Part shown: positions 1 through 4,869 of the stretch, piece after piece | Layout of the letters: the number at the start of each line of letters is the position of its first letter | How positions within the stretch are numbered: the first letter of the stretch is position 1 | Source: Actinomycetota bacterium | GTDB taxonomy: Bacteria > Actinomycetota > Actinomycetes > Nanopelagicales > Nanopelagicaceae | Assembly: GCA_016870855.1 (NCBI GenBank) | Contig: VGAF01000043.1 | Location: 1 to 9,129 of the forward strand | DNA: 9,129 nucleotides | Direction: 5' to 3' | Notes under the pieces: model-generated | What the model was told of the DNA's origin: nothing | The model's database searches: none | What the model saw: the letters and a program-made list of their open reading frames with translations, nothing else | Program-made: the position numbers and the translations under genes

Positions 1-1382
1 GGGTGGGTGAGGTAAGAAGTCTTCCGCAAGTCGTTAAGGCCTCCGACGCTCTCCCCTTTCTCACTTGATAATCCCCAAGCTCGCACCAACTTTTCAATTG
101 TTACCGATTCAGTAGTCTCATCAAAGGCAACCGAGATTCCGCCAGGGATTAAGCGCACATTTATGCCCGCACGTTCAGCGCTATCAAGCATCGCCTTAGG
201 GTTTTCAGCCTTGAGAGACAAAGTGTCAAAGTAGGTTTCGCTCAATAAAGTGAATCCAGAGCGCTTTAGGTAGCCGGCAAAACTTCTAGCTTGATTATGT
301 ATTCGAATTGCAATCTCGCGCAGACCTTCGGGACCATGCCAGGCGGCATACAAGGCAGCAGTGTTTGCGAGTAGCACTTGTGCGGTGCAGATATTGCTCG
401 TCGCTTTGTCGCGACGGATATGTTGCTCTCTAGTTTGGAGCGCTAGGCGGAGCGCTGGATTTCCTGAAGTATCAATGCTCTGGCCCACTAATCGGCCTGG
501 GAGCGAACGTTCCAAACCTTCGCGAACCGCAAGGAATCCCGCGTGGGGTCCACCAAACCCCATCGGCACGCCAAAGCGCTGAGCTGAACCGACTGCAATA
601 TCCGCTCCCCACTCCCCCGGAGATTTTATGAGAGTCAGTGCGAGTAAATCGCTTGCCATAATGACAAGGACGTTCCTCTCCTTTGCAAGCGAGAAAAGGT
701 CCAAGAGTTCAGGGAGCGCGCCGAGCGTATCTGGATACTGGACCAGAATTGCAAAACATTCTGCATCCTTTATGGCACTTGCAACACTCTTTATTTCAAA
801 TTCTTTTACAGCTATTCCCAGCGGTTTAGCACGGGTTTGAACCACAGCTTTCGTTTGCGGATGTGCTGCGGCATCAATTAAAAAGATCGCATCATCGGAG
901 CTCTTAGAAGCTCTTCTTGCCAACGTCATCGCTTCGGCGGCGGCTGTAGCCTCATCAAGCATCGACGCGTTTGCTATAGCCAGACCCGTTAAATCGCTGA
1001 CCATAGTCTGGAAAGCGAATAGCGCTTCCAATCTCCCTTGAGAGATCTCCGCTTGATAAGGGGTGTATGCCGTATACCAAGCTGGATTTTCCAGGACGTT
1101 TCGGAGAATTACGGGAGGCGTATGGGTTCCGTAATATCCCATCCCAATGAGCGACTGGAAGACTTGATTCTTGTCGGCAAGGCTACGTAATTGCAAAATC
1201 GTTTCTGGTTCCGAAATCGGATTTGGCAACGATCCTCCAAAAACTTCATCCAACTTAATTGTTTCGGGAAGTACATCTGCGATGAATTTTGCTAAATCTG
1301 AATACCCCAACTCATGCAACATGGTTCCGACTTGATCATCGGATGGTCCAATATGCCGATCTGCAAAATTTTTCCGCGCCAC
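1..1382 (-). CDS. gcvP: Glycine dehydrogenase (decarboxylating), P-protein, N-terminal part
   Basis: This is the PLP-dependent P-protein of the glycine cleavage system, which decarboxylates glycine and passes the aminomethyl group to lipoyl-GcvH. About 460 codons are visible with no stop, and the 3' end runs off the left edge. The N-terminus reads MARKNFADRHIGPSDDQ, the usual family start. Family hallmarks follow in order: GMGYYGTHTPPVILRNVLENPAWYTAYTPYQ, a segment near residue 200 containing ILVQYPDT, then GSAQRFGVPMGFGGPHA near residue 265, then NPALRLALQTREQHIRR and KATSNICTAQ. The PLP-binding lysine lies in the C-terminal half of the family and is outside the window. The start is GTG at 1382 because an in-frame TAA sits 18 nt upstream with no other usual start codon between. 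No Shine-Dalgarno sequence is seen, but a TATTCT box 7 nt upstream suggests a leaderless mRNA. It follows the MerR gene after 38 nt, matching the mycobacterial order. Identity is very secure. Confidence 0.97.
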   Translation of the reverse strand, partial: MARKNFADRHIGPSDDQVGTMLHELGYSDLAKFIADVLPETIKLDEVFGGSLPNPISEPETILQLRSLADKNQVFQSLIGMGYYGTHTPPVILRNVLENPAWYTAYTPYQAEISQGRLEALFAFQTMVSDLTGLAIANASMLDEATAAAEAMTLARRASKSSDDAIFLIDAAAHPQTKAVVQTRAKPLGIAVKEFEIKSVASAIKDAECFAILVQYPDTLGALPELLDLFSLAKERNVLVIMASDLLALTLIKSPGEWGADIAVGSAQRFGVPMGFGGPHAGFLAVREGLERSLPGRLVGQSIDTSGNPALRLALQTREQHIRRDKATSNICTAQVLLANTAALYAAWHGPEGLREIAIRIHNQARSFAGYLKRSGFTLLSETYFDTLSLKAENPKAMLDSAERAGINVRLIPGGISVAFDETTESVTIEKLVRAWGLSSEKGESVGGLNDLRKTSYLTH

Positions 1383-1389
1383 GGCGAGA

Positions 1390-1395
1390 AGAATA
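1390..1395 (-). promoter_or_regulatory. Candidate -10 box for leaderless gcvP
   Basis: On the minus strand TATTCT fits the actinobacterial -10 pattern TANNNT and lies 7 nt before the GTG start. Transcription would then begin at or next to the start codon. There is no purine-rich ribosome binding site, which agrees with this reading. No convincing -35 hexamer is visible 16 to 19 nt upstream, so the call is tentative. Confidence 0.4.
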
Positions 1396-1420
1396 GGCCG
1401 TTAAATCAATCTATGACGGG

Positions 1421-1936
1421 TTAAGAGACCCCTCGAAGCTTGCGACGGATAGCTAGCTCATCGCTTCCTTCACCTGGGTGGATGCTCCCGCTTTGGACAT
1501 CCTCCCCTTGTAGATGGGTAAGCGTGCCTTCGACTTCGTTCCACACTTTTCCTACCGCAATACCAAAGACACCTTGTCCGCCTTGAAGGAGATCAAAGAT
1601 CTCTTCTGAATTAGTACATTCGTAAATGGAAGATCCATCGCTCATTAGAGTTATCCGCGCTAAATCTTCAATCCCCCGCTCGCGAAGGTGGGTGACAGCG
1701 CTTCGAATGTTCTGCAAGGAGACGCCTGCATCGAGCAACCGTTTAACGATCTTCAACACCAAGATGTCGCGAAACCCGTAGAGACGTTGTGAGCCGGAAC
1801 CGGCCGCCGAACGTACAGTTGGTTCAACTAAGCCAGTACGCGCCCAATAATCGAGCTGTCGGTAGGAGATCCCAGCAGCTGTACATGCCGTTGCGCCACG
1901 GTAGCCAATCTCGTCAGAACCTGGCTGCGAAGTCAT
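1421..1936 (-). CDS. resR: MerR-family transcriptional regulator, Rv1830 (ResR/McdR)-like
   Basis: This is a 171-residue DNA-binding regulator. Residues 10 to 80 form the MerR winged helix-turn-helix: GYRGATACTAAGISYRQLDY, then the wing segment RSAAGSGSQRLYGFRDILVL. The middle part, including ITLMSDGSSIYECTNSEE and DLLQGGQGVFGIAV, matches what I recall of M. tuberculosis Rv1830 almost word for word. In that organism mutations in the gene have been linked to altered growth and division and to antibiotic resilience. Most MerR proteins carry a long dimerisation helix and an effector domain; here the C-terminal part is short and no ligand pocket can be recognised. The ATG at 1936 is preceded by GAGAGG at a spacing of 8 nt. 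The gene has its own probable promoter with a CACTTAAGTG palindrome at the predicted start site, which would suit autoregulation or control by the neighbouring FtsR. The family call is secure; transfer of the mycobacterial role is inference. Confidence 0.93.
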   Translation of the reverse strand: MTSQPGSDEIGYRGATACTAAGISYRQLDYWARTGLVEPTVRSAAGSGSQRLYGFRDILVLKIVKRLLDAGVSLQNIRSAVTHLRERGIEDLARITLMSDGSSIYECTNSEEIFDLLQGGQGVFGIAVGKVWNEVEGTLTHLQGEDVQSGSIHPGEGSDELAIRRKLRGVS

Positions 1937-1949
1937 GGGGGAAGCCTCT

Positions 1950-1959
1950 CACTTAAGTG
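1950..1959. promoter_or_regulatory. CACTTAAGTG palindrome, candidate operator of the MerR gene
   Basis: This is a perfect 10-bp palindrome in the leader of the MerR gene, abutting the GAGAGG ribosome binding site and overlapping the predicted transcription start (about 1958). On the minus strand it reads as part of AGCCACTTAAGTGAGA, which shares the block CTTAAGTGA with the larger inverted repeat at 3675..3693 in front of garA. A bound protein here would block transcription or translation initiation. The binding protein is unknown; the two MerR proteins in this cluster are the obvious candidates. Confidence 0.5.
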
Positions 1960-1964
1960 GCTTA

Positions 1965-1993
1965 ACGGTAAGTCTTGAAAAGGCAGACATCAA
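1965..1993 (-). promoter_or_regulatory. Candidate sigma-A-type promoter of the Rv1830-like MerR gene
   Basis: On the minus strand TTGATG (1993..1988) and TACCGT (1970..1965) are separated by exactly 17 nt. The -35 matches TTGACA in four positions and the -10 fits TANNNT. The predicted start near 1958 leaves a leader of about 22 nt, which contains the ribosome binding site. The 97-nt gap separates this gene from the overlapping garA operon, so a separate promoter is expected. Confidence 0.45.
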
Positions 1994-2003
1994 TTAACGA
2001 CAC

Positions 2004-2032
2004 ACTCTAAATCTCTAGTACTACTTTAGAGT
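2004..2032. repeat. Nested inverted repeat between the DUF151 gene and the MerR gene
   Basis: The 8-bp arms ACTCTAAA (2004..2011) and TTTAGAGT (2025..2032) are perfect inverted copies around a 13-nt centre, which itself holds the palindrome TAGTACTA (2016..2023). The repeat starts one base after the DUF151 stop codon and lies just upstream of the candidate promoter of the MerR gene. The stem is AT-rich and no T-run follows, so it is a poor intrinsic terminator; a protein-binding site is at least as likely. Confidence 0.45.
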
Positions 2033-2033
2033 T

Positions 2034-2504
2034 CTACGCCTGAAAATCCTCGGGGTTGATCCCCTCAAGGAACTCCTTGAACTTCTCAACCTCATCTTCG
2101 GCCTGATCCGGTATCTCAATCCCTGCTTGAGATAGCAACTCTTCGCTTCCCAAGATTGGTGAGCCGGTTCGAAGTGCTAGCGCGATCGCATCGCTAGGTC
2201 GGGCGGAGACCGAGACCCCGCCGGCAAGATTGATCATGGAGTAGAAGACTCCGTCGCGGAGTTCAGTTAGATGAATTGAGTCCACGTTTCTGTGTAAGGA
2301 AACCAGTAAATCCTTCATCAAATCGTGGGTTAACGGTCGAGGTGGTTGAACGCCTTGTTGAGCAAATGCGATTGAGGTCGCTTCAACGGCTCCCACCCAA
2401 ATCGGCAGGTAGCGGGCTCCCCCGATCTCTTTTAAAAGGACTATCGGTTGGTTCGAGGGCATCTCGACTCGAACGCCAATCACATCAAGAGCGTGAAAAT
2501 TCAT
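2034..2504 (-). CDS. Bifunctional-nuclease-family protein (DUF151), Rv1829-like
   Basis: This is a 156-residue soluble protein of the DUF151/BFN family. The family motifs are clear: YLPIWVGAVEATSIAFAQQG followed by PRPLTHDL (about residues 32 to 62), and SARPSDAIALALRTGSPI (about residues 100 to 117). An acidic tail (about residues 130 to 156, EDEVEKFKEFLEGINPEDF) follows. Plant members have been reported to have RNase and DNase activity; the bacterial role is not established, so a nuclease function here is inference from the family name. The ATG overlaps the TGA of the preceding regulator in an ATGA 4-nt overlap, so it is probably translationally coupled as the last gene of the garA operon. 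Its position between two MerR genes is conserved in actinobacteria. Family assignment is secure, molecular function is not. Confidence 0.93.
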   Translation of the reverse strand: MNFHALDVIGVRVEMPSNQPIVLLKEIGGARYLPIWVGAVEATSIAFAQQGVQPPRPLTHDLMKDLLVSLHRNVDSIHLTELRDGVFYSMINLAGGVSVSARPSDAIALALRTGSPILGSEELLSQAGIEIPDQAEDEVEKFKEFLEGINPEDFQA

Positions 2505-3214
2505 CTCGCTCTGTGTAGACCGGCTCGAACGAGTGAGGCGTGAAGACGAATTGACAATGATGCAATCTCGCGGGCGACCTCTTCGGCGCGGGCTTTGGAA
2601 TCCGTATTTTTCTGACGAAGGAGTGGCGTAATTACTTGTTCCACTAAACCAACCTCCCGATCTGCAGCAGCTTTAAAAGCACGGAGATGACGTCCTTCTA
2701 TTCCAAAAGCTGCCAGCTCTCCGACAACTCGTGCGACCATTAGCGCGTCACCATCAAAATGCTTTCCTCGAGCTTGGACAAGTCCATAGCTCTCAAGTTC
2801 CCCTAATTGTTCCTCATCGATTCCAGAACTCTTCAACAATTCATCACGGGAAAGTCGCAGATCACTCTGTTCTGCAAAAGCTGAGGGCGATACCGCAGTA
2901 TCTACAGGGAGCATCCTGGGAGTCGGAGCGCTCCCCGGGGTTTGCGCTGGTTCTAAGCCGCGATCTAAAGCATCTAAATTCTCTTTAATGACTTTAAGAG
3001 GAAGGTATTGATCTCGCTGAGCAAGAAGAACATAACGCAATCTCTCTAGGTCTGGGGTTGTGAACTTTCGATATCCCGATGGAGTGCGCTGAGGTTCTAT
3101 CAACCCTTCCGATTCTAGGAAGCGGATTTTAGAAATAGTTATATCGGGAAAATCTCCACGTAACTTTGATAGAACTTCGCCAATACTCAGATACGCGCGT
3201 GCGGGAACGCTCAT
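2501..3214 (-). CDS. ftsR: MerR-family regulator FtsR (Rv1828-like)
   Basis: This is a 237-residue transcription factor. Residues 8 to 85 form a MerR-type winged helix-turn-helix: YLSIGEVLSKLRGDFPDITI, then SKIRFLESEGLIEPQRTPSG, then YRKFTTPDLERLRYVLLAQR. A Pro/Ala-rich linker (about 88 to 115) leads to a helical C-terminal domain. This layout matches the Rv1828/cg1631 family; the Corynebacterium glutamicum member, FtsR, activates ftsZ and so links to cell division. ftsZ is not in this window, so that target is inferred. The ATG at 3214 overlaps the garA stop in an ATGA pair and is preceded by GGAAAGG at about 7 nt. The gene is probably co-transcribed with garA and the DUF151 gene. The perfect palindrome upstream of garA may be a binding site for this protein or for the second MerR in the cluster. 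Confidence 0.92.
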   Translation of the reverse strand: MSVPARAYLSIGEVLSKLRGDFPDITISKIRFLESEGLIEPQRTPSGYRKFTTPDLERLRYVLLAQRDQYLPLKVIKENLDALDRGLEPAQTPGSAPTPRMLPVDTAVSPSAFAEQSDLRLSRDELLKSSGIDEEQLGELESYGLVQARGKHFDGDALMVARVVGELAAFGIEGRHLRAFKAAADREVGLVEQVITPLLRQKNTDSKARAEEVAREIASLSIRLHASLVRAGLHRAR

Positions 3215-3657
3215 GCTCTTACCTTTCCACCTTTAAAGAAATGCATTCTGAATTTGCCAATCTGAAGTTCATCACCATCTGCAAGAGACTTCTCTGAGAC
3301 CAACTCCCCATTCAAATAGGTTCCATTTAAACTTCCCAAGTCGGTCAAGATATAACTCTTGCCGCTCTTGGCAACCTGGGCATGCTTTCTTGAGACCGTG
3401 ACATCGTCGAGGAAAATCTCGTTCGCGGTCGCCCTTCCGATATGAGTTACCTCGGGCTCTAGGAGGAAGCGCGCTCCTTTATTTGGTCCGATCAAGGAGA
3501 CGAGCATCGCAGCGTCATCCCCCAACGCGTTCAAAACTTCCATTAATTCTGGACCTGATTCTTGGATTAATCGTGAGAGCGAACTTTCAACTGAGCGAAG
3601 TGCGGTGAGATGGATTATGGTCGTTAAATCTTTTCTGCTGTCAGCAGCGGCAACCAC
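3211..3657 (-). CDS. garA: FHA-domain protein GarA/OdhI
   Basis: This is a 148-residue cytoplasmic regulator. Its FHA domain (about residues 50 to 142) has all key residues: Gly74-Arg75, Ser89-Arg90-Lys91-His92 in DDVTVSRKHA, and Asn111-Gly112-Thr113 in DLGSLNGTYLNGE. In mycobacteria and corynebacteria the homologue, when unphosphorylated, binds and inhibits 2-oxoglutarate dehydrogenase and regulates glutamate metabolism. Phosphorylation of an N-terminal Thr-Thr pair by Ser/Thr kinases makes the FHA domain bind its own tail and stops this. Here the tail has Thr12-Thr13 in KDLTTIIHL but lacks the usual ETTSVF context. The GTG at 3657 is preceded by a strong GGGGGAGGAA ribosome binding site 5 nt away, which decides the start. 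It is the first gene of a three-gene operon with 4-nt overlaps, downstream of gcvH as in M. tuberculosis. Identity rests on FHA sequence plus synteny. Confidence 0.93.
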   Translation of the reverse strand: MVAAADSRKDLTTIIHLTALRSVESSLSRLIQESGPELMEVLNALGDDAAMLVSLIGPNKGARFLLEPEVTHIGRATANEIFLDDVTVSRKHAQVAKSGKSYILTDLGSLNGTYLNGELVSEKSLADGDELQIGKFRMHFFKGGKVRA

Positions 3658-3674
3658 GATTTCCTCCCCCTAAA

Positions 3675-3693
3675 CCTTAAGTTTCACTTAAGG
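3675..3693. promoter_or_regulatory. 19-bp perfect inverted repeat, candidate operator of the garA operon
   Basis: The sequence CCTTAAGTTTCACTTAAGG has perfect 8-bp arms around a TTC centre. It begins 3 nt downstream of the -10 box and covers the predicted transcription start of garA, so a protein bound here would be expected to repress. The garA ribosome binding site starts 5 bases beyond it. Classical MerR activator sites lie between -35 and -10, so this placement differs from that pattern. The regulator is not known from the sequence; FtsR or the Rv1830-like MerR encoded nearby are the natural candidates. Confidence 0.7.
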
Positions 3694-3696
3694 CTC

Positions 3697-3725
3697 ACCC
3701 TATGGTGGAGGTTTGGGTGAGTCAA
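3697..3725 (-). promoter_or_regulatory. Sigma-A-type promoter of the garA-ftsR-DUF151 operon
   Basis: On the minus strand TTGACT (3725..3720) and TAGGGT (3702..3697) are separated by 17 nt. The -35 matches the consensus in five of six positions and overlaps the gcvH stop codon; the -10 fits TANNNT. The predicted start is near 3690, giving a leader of about 33 nt with a strong ribosome binding site. This is the best promoter match in the window. Confidence 0.65.
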
Positions 3726-4105
3726 GCGGTAAGAGCGCTATAGGCCTTTGGTGAGAGAAGTTCGGAAAGTTGATTTGGCGAGGATGCTTCCATTTCCAAG
3801 AGCCATCCTCTTCCATAAGGCTCTGAATTTATGGTTTCTGGAGCAGAATCCAAGTCGCTATTGACTTTCGTAACAGTTCCAGAGATTGGCGCATAGATTT
3901 CAGAGACGCTCTTGGTTGACTCCACTTCTCCGCAAACTTTCCCAGCCTCGATCGATTCCCCAACCTTGGGCATTTGTAGGTACACGATGTCACCAAGTGC
4001 GCCTTGCGCATAATCAGTAATTCCAACTCGGAACCGTCCTGGGGAAACCTCTTCAACCCATTCATGCTCTTTGGTGTATTTGAGGTTGGTTGGCACGTTA
4101 CTCAC
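3722..4105 (-). CDS. gcvH: Glycine cleavage system H protein
   Basis: This is the 127-residue lipoyl carrier of the glycine cleavage system; it shuttles the aminomethyl intermediate between the P, T and L proteins in the cytoplasm. The family start LKYTKEHEWVEE is near the N-terminus. The lipoylation motif GEVESTKSVSEIYAPISG places the lipoyl-lysine at residue 65, and the conserved GRGWLLEME follows near the C-terminus. Length is normal for the family. The GTG at 4105 is preceded by AGTAGG at 5 nt; a second GTG three codons later is the alternative. The partner gcvP lies about 2.3 kb downstream on the same strand with the regulatory cassette in between, and no gcvT is present in the window. 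It follows pgsA after 46 nt and is probably co-transcribed with it, since no clear separate promoter was seen. Confidence 0.97.
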   Translation of the reverse strand: MSNVPTNLKYTKEHEWVEEVSPGRFRVGITDYAQGALGDIVYLQMPKVGESIEAGKVCGEVESTKSVSEIYAPISGTVTKVNSDLDSAPETINSEPYGRGWLLEMEASSPNQLSELLSPKAYSALTA

Positions 4106-4151
4106 TAAAACCTACTTTCCATCATTGTCCTGAAATTCTCAGTCCAATTTT

Positions 4152-4697
4152 TCATCTGGTGCGTAACTCTCTGAGGCCAGTTCTAGCGTATTGCGCACCG
4201 GTCCACAAATACAGACCTATCCCCCATCCCGCAAAGGCCCATCCGAAGATAAATGCAAAGGTAGAGATCTCATCTAAAGTAGAAAAAGTCAGCAAGAGCA
4301 TCGGAAGCGCGTAGAGGAGATTGAATGTTGCAGCTTTGCCGAGATAAGTCACCTTGAAAGGCGGGAGGCCGAATCGCTTCATCGCAAGAAGCAGCGCCCC
4401 AAGAATTAAATCCCGCGCAATAATCGCAACTAGTACCCAAATCGGTATAGCGCCGGTGATAAACATGGCTATCAACACAGTCGCGATGTAGAGCCGGTCA
4501 ACTGCAGGATCGAGGAGCTCGCCTAAACGGCTCTCTTGATTGAGGGCCCTAGCGAGCTTTCCATCGAAATAGTCGGTGGCGCCAGCGACCATGAGGGTTA
4601 ATACCGCCCACGAGTAGCGTTCTTGCCAGGTGAGAAATAGGAATACTGGGATTCCAGCGGCTCGAAGAAGGGTTAGCGCATTAGGAATGGTGAGCAT
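4152..4697 (-). CDS. pgsA: CDP-alcohol phosphatidyltransferase, PgsA/cardiolipin-synthase type
   Basis: This is a 181-residue polytopic inner-membrane enzyme of phospholipid synthesis. The CDP-alcohol phosphatidyltransferase signature D-x2-DG-x2-AR-x8-G-x3-D-x3-D is complete at residues 42 to 67, with Asp42, Asp45, Asp63 and Asp67 as the metal-binding and catalytic aspartates. About five to six hydrophobic segments are seen, including residues 11 to 24, 30 to 41, 70 to 100 and 125 to 170. The likely reaction joins CDP-diacylglycerol to glycerol-3-phosphate to give phosphatidylglycerophosphate. By position next to gcvH it corresponds to M. tuberculosis Rv1822 (pgsA2), and a cardiolipin synthase using phosphatidylglycerol cannot be excluded because the motif is shared. 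The ATG at 4697 has GAGGGG 3 nt upstream. It lies 57 nt downstream of tRNA-Pro, and no clear promoter is visible in that spacer. The family is secure, the exact acceptor is not. Confidence 0.9.
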   Translation of the reverse strand: MLTIPNALTLLRAAGIPVFLFLTWQERYSWAVLTLMVAGATDYFDGKLARALNQESRLGELLDPAVDRLYIATVLIAMFITGAIPIWVLVAIIARDLILGALLLAMKRFGLPPFKVTYLGKAATFNLLYALPMLLLTFSTLDEISTFAFIFGWAFAGWGIGLYLWTGAQYARTGLRELRTR

Positions 4698-4725
4698 ATT
4701 CCCCTCGCTTTAGCACTCGACTTCT

Positions 4726-4753
4726 CCGGACTAAACGGCTCTCGCCGGACTAA
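4726..4753. repeat. Direct repeat CCGGACTAA with a small GNRA-type hairpin between
   Basis: CCGGACTAA occurs at 4726..4734 and 4745..4753 in the spacer between tRNA-Pro and pgsA. Overlapping the second copy, the minus-strand RNA can form the hairpin CGGC-GAGA-GCCG (4736..4747), followed by UUUAG. This could mark the 3' processing or weak termination region of the tRNA transcript. The stem is only 4 bp, so significance is uncertain. Confidence 0.3.
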
Positions 4754-4754
4754 T

Positions 4755-4831
4755 TGGTCGGGACGAGAGGATTTGAACCTCCGACCACATGACCCCCAGC
4801 CATGTGCGCTACCAAGCTGCGCTACGTCCCG
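4755..4831 (-). tRNA. tRNA-Pro (anticodon GGG)
   Basis: This is a 77-nt cloverleaf including an encoded CCA end. The acceptor stem CGGGACG pairs with CGTCCCG. The D arm is GCGC/GCGC with an AGCTTGGTA loop. The anticodon stem CATGG pairs with TCATG (one G-U) around the loop CTGGGGG, giving anticodon GGG for CCC and CCU proline codons. The T arm is GGAGG-TTCAAAT-CCTCT, the discriminator base is A, and CCA follows. The C1-G72 pair is typical of proline tRNAs. It lies between the cmk-der gene and pgsA on the same strand with a promoter just upstream. Confidence 0.97.
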
Positions 4832-4838
4832 TAATGAA

Positions 4839-4869
4839 ATAGTACCTCGGCCCAAATGGGTAGAATCAA
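4839..4869 (-). promoter_or_regulatory. Candidate promoter of tRNA-Pro
   Basis: On the minus strand a -10 box TACTAT (4844..4839) lies 7 nt before the tRNA 5' end, and TTGATT (4869..4864) lies 19 nt upstream of it, overlapping the der stop codon. The predicted start is within a base or two of the mature 5' end, implying a very short 5' leader. The 19-nt spacer is longer than ideal. Confidence 0.45.

Noticed and set aside
361..840. Plus-strand frames of 70 to 73 codons opposite gcvP
   Set aside because: They are antisense to a well-conserved part of gcvP and have serine- and arginine-rich, non-family sequence.
1383..1420. Glycine riboswitch upstream of gcvP or gcvH
   Set aside because: The gaps are only 38 and 46 nt, too short for a glycine aptamer, and no matching structure is seen.
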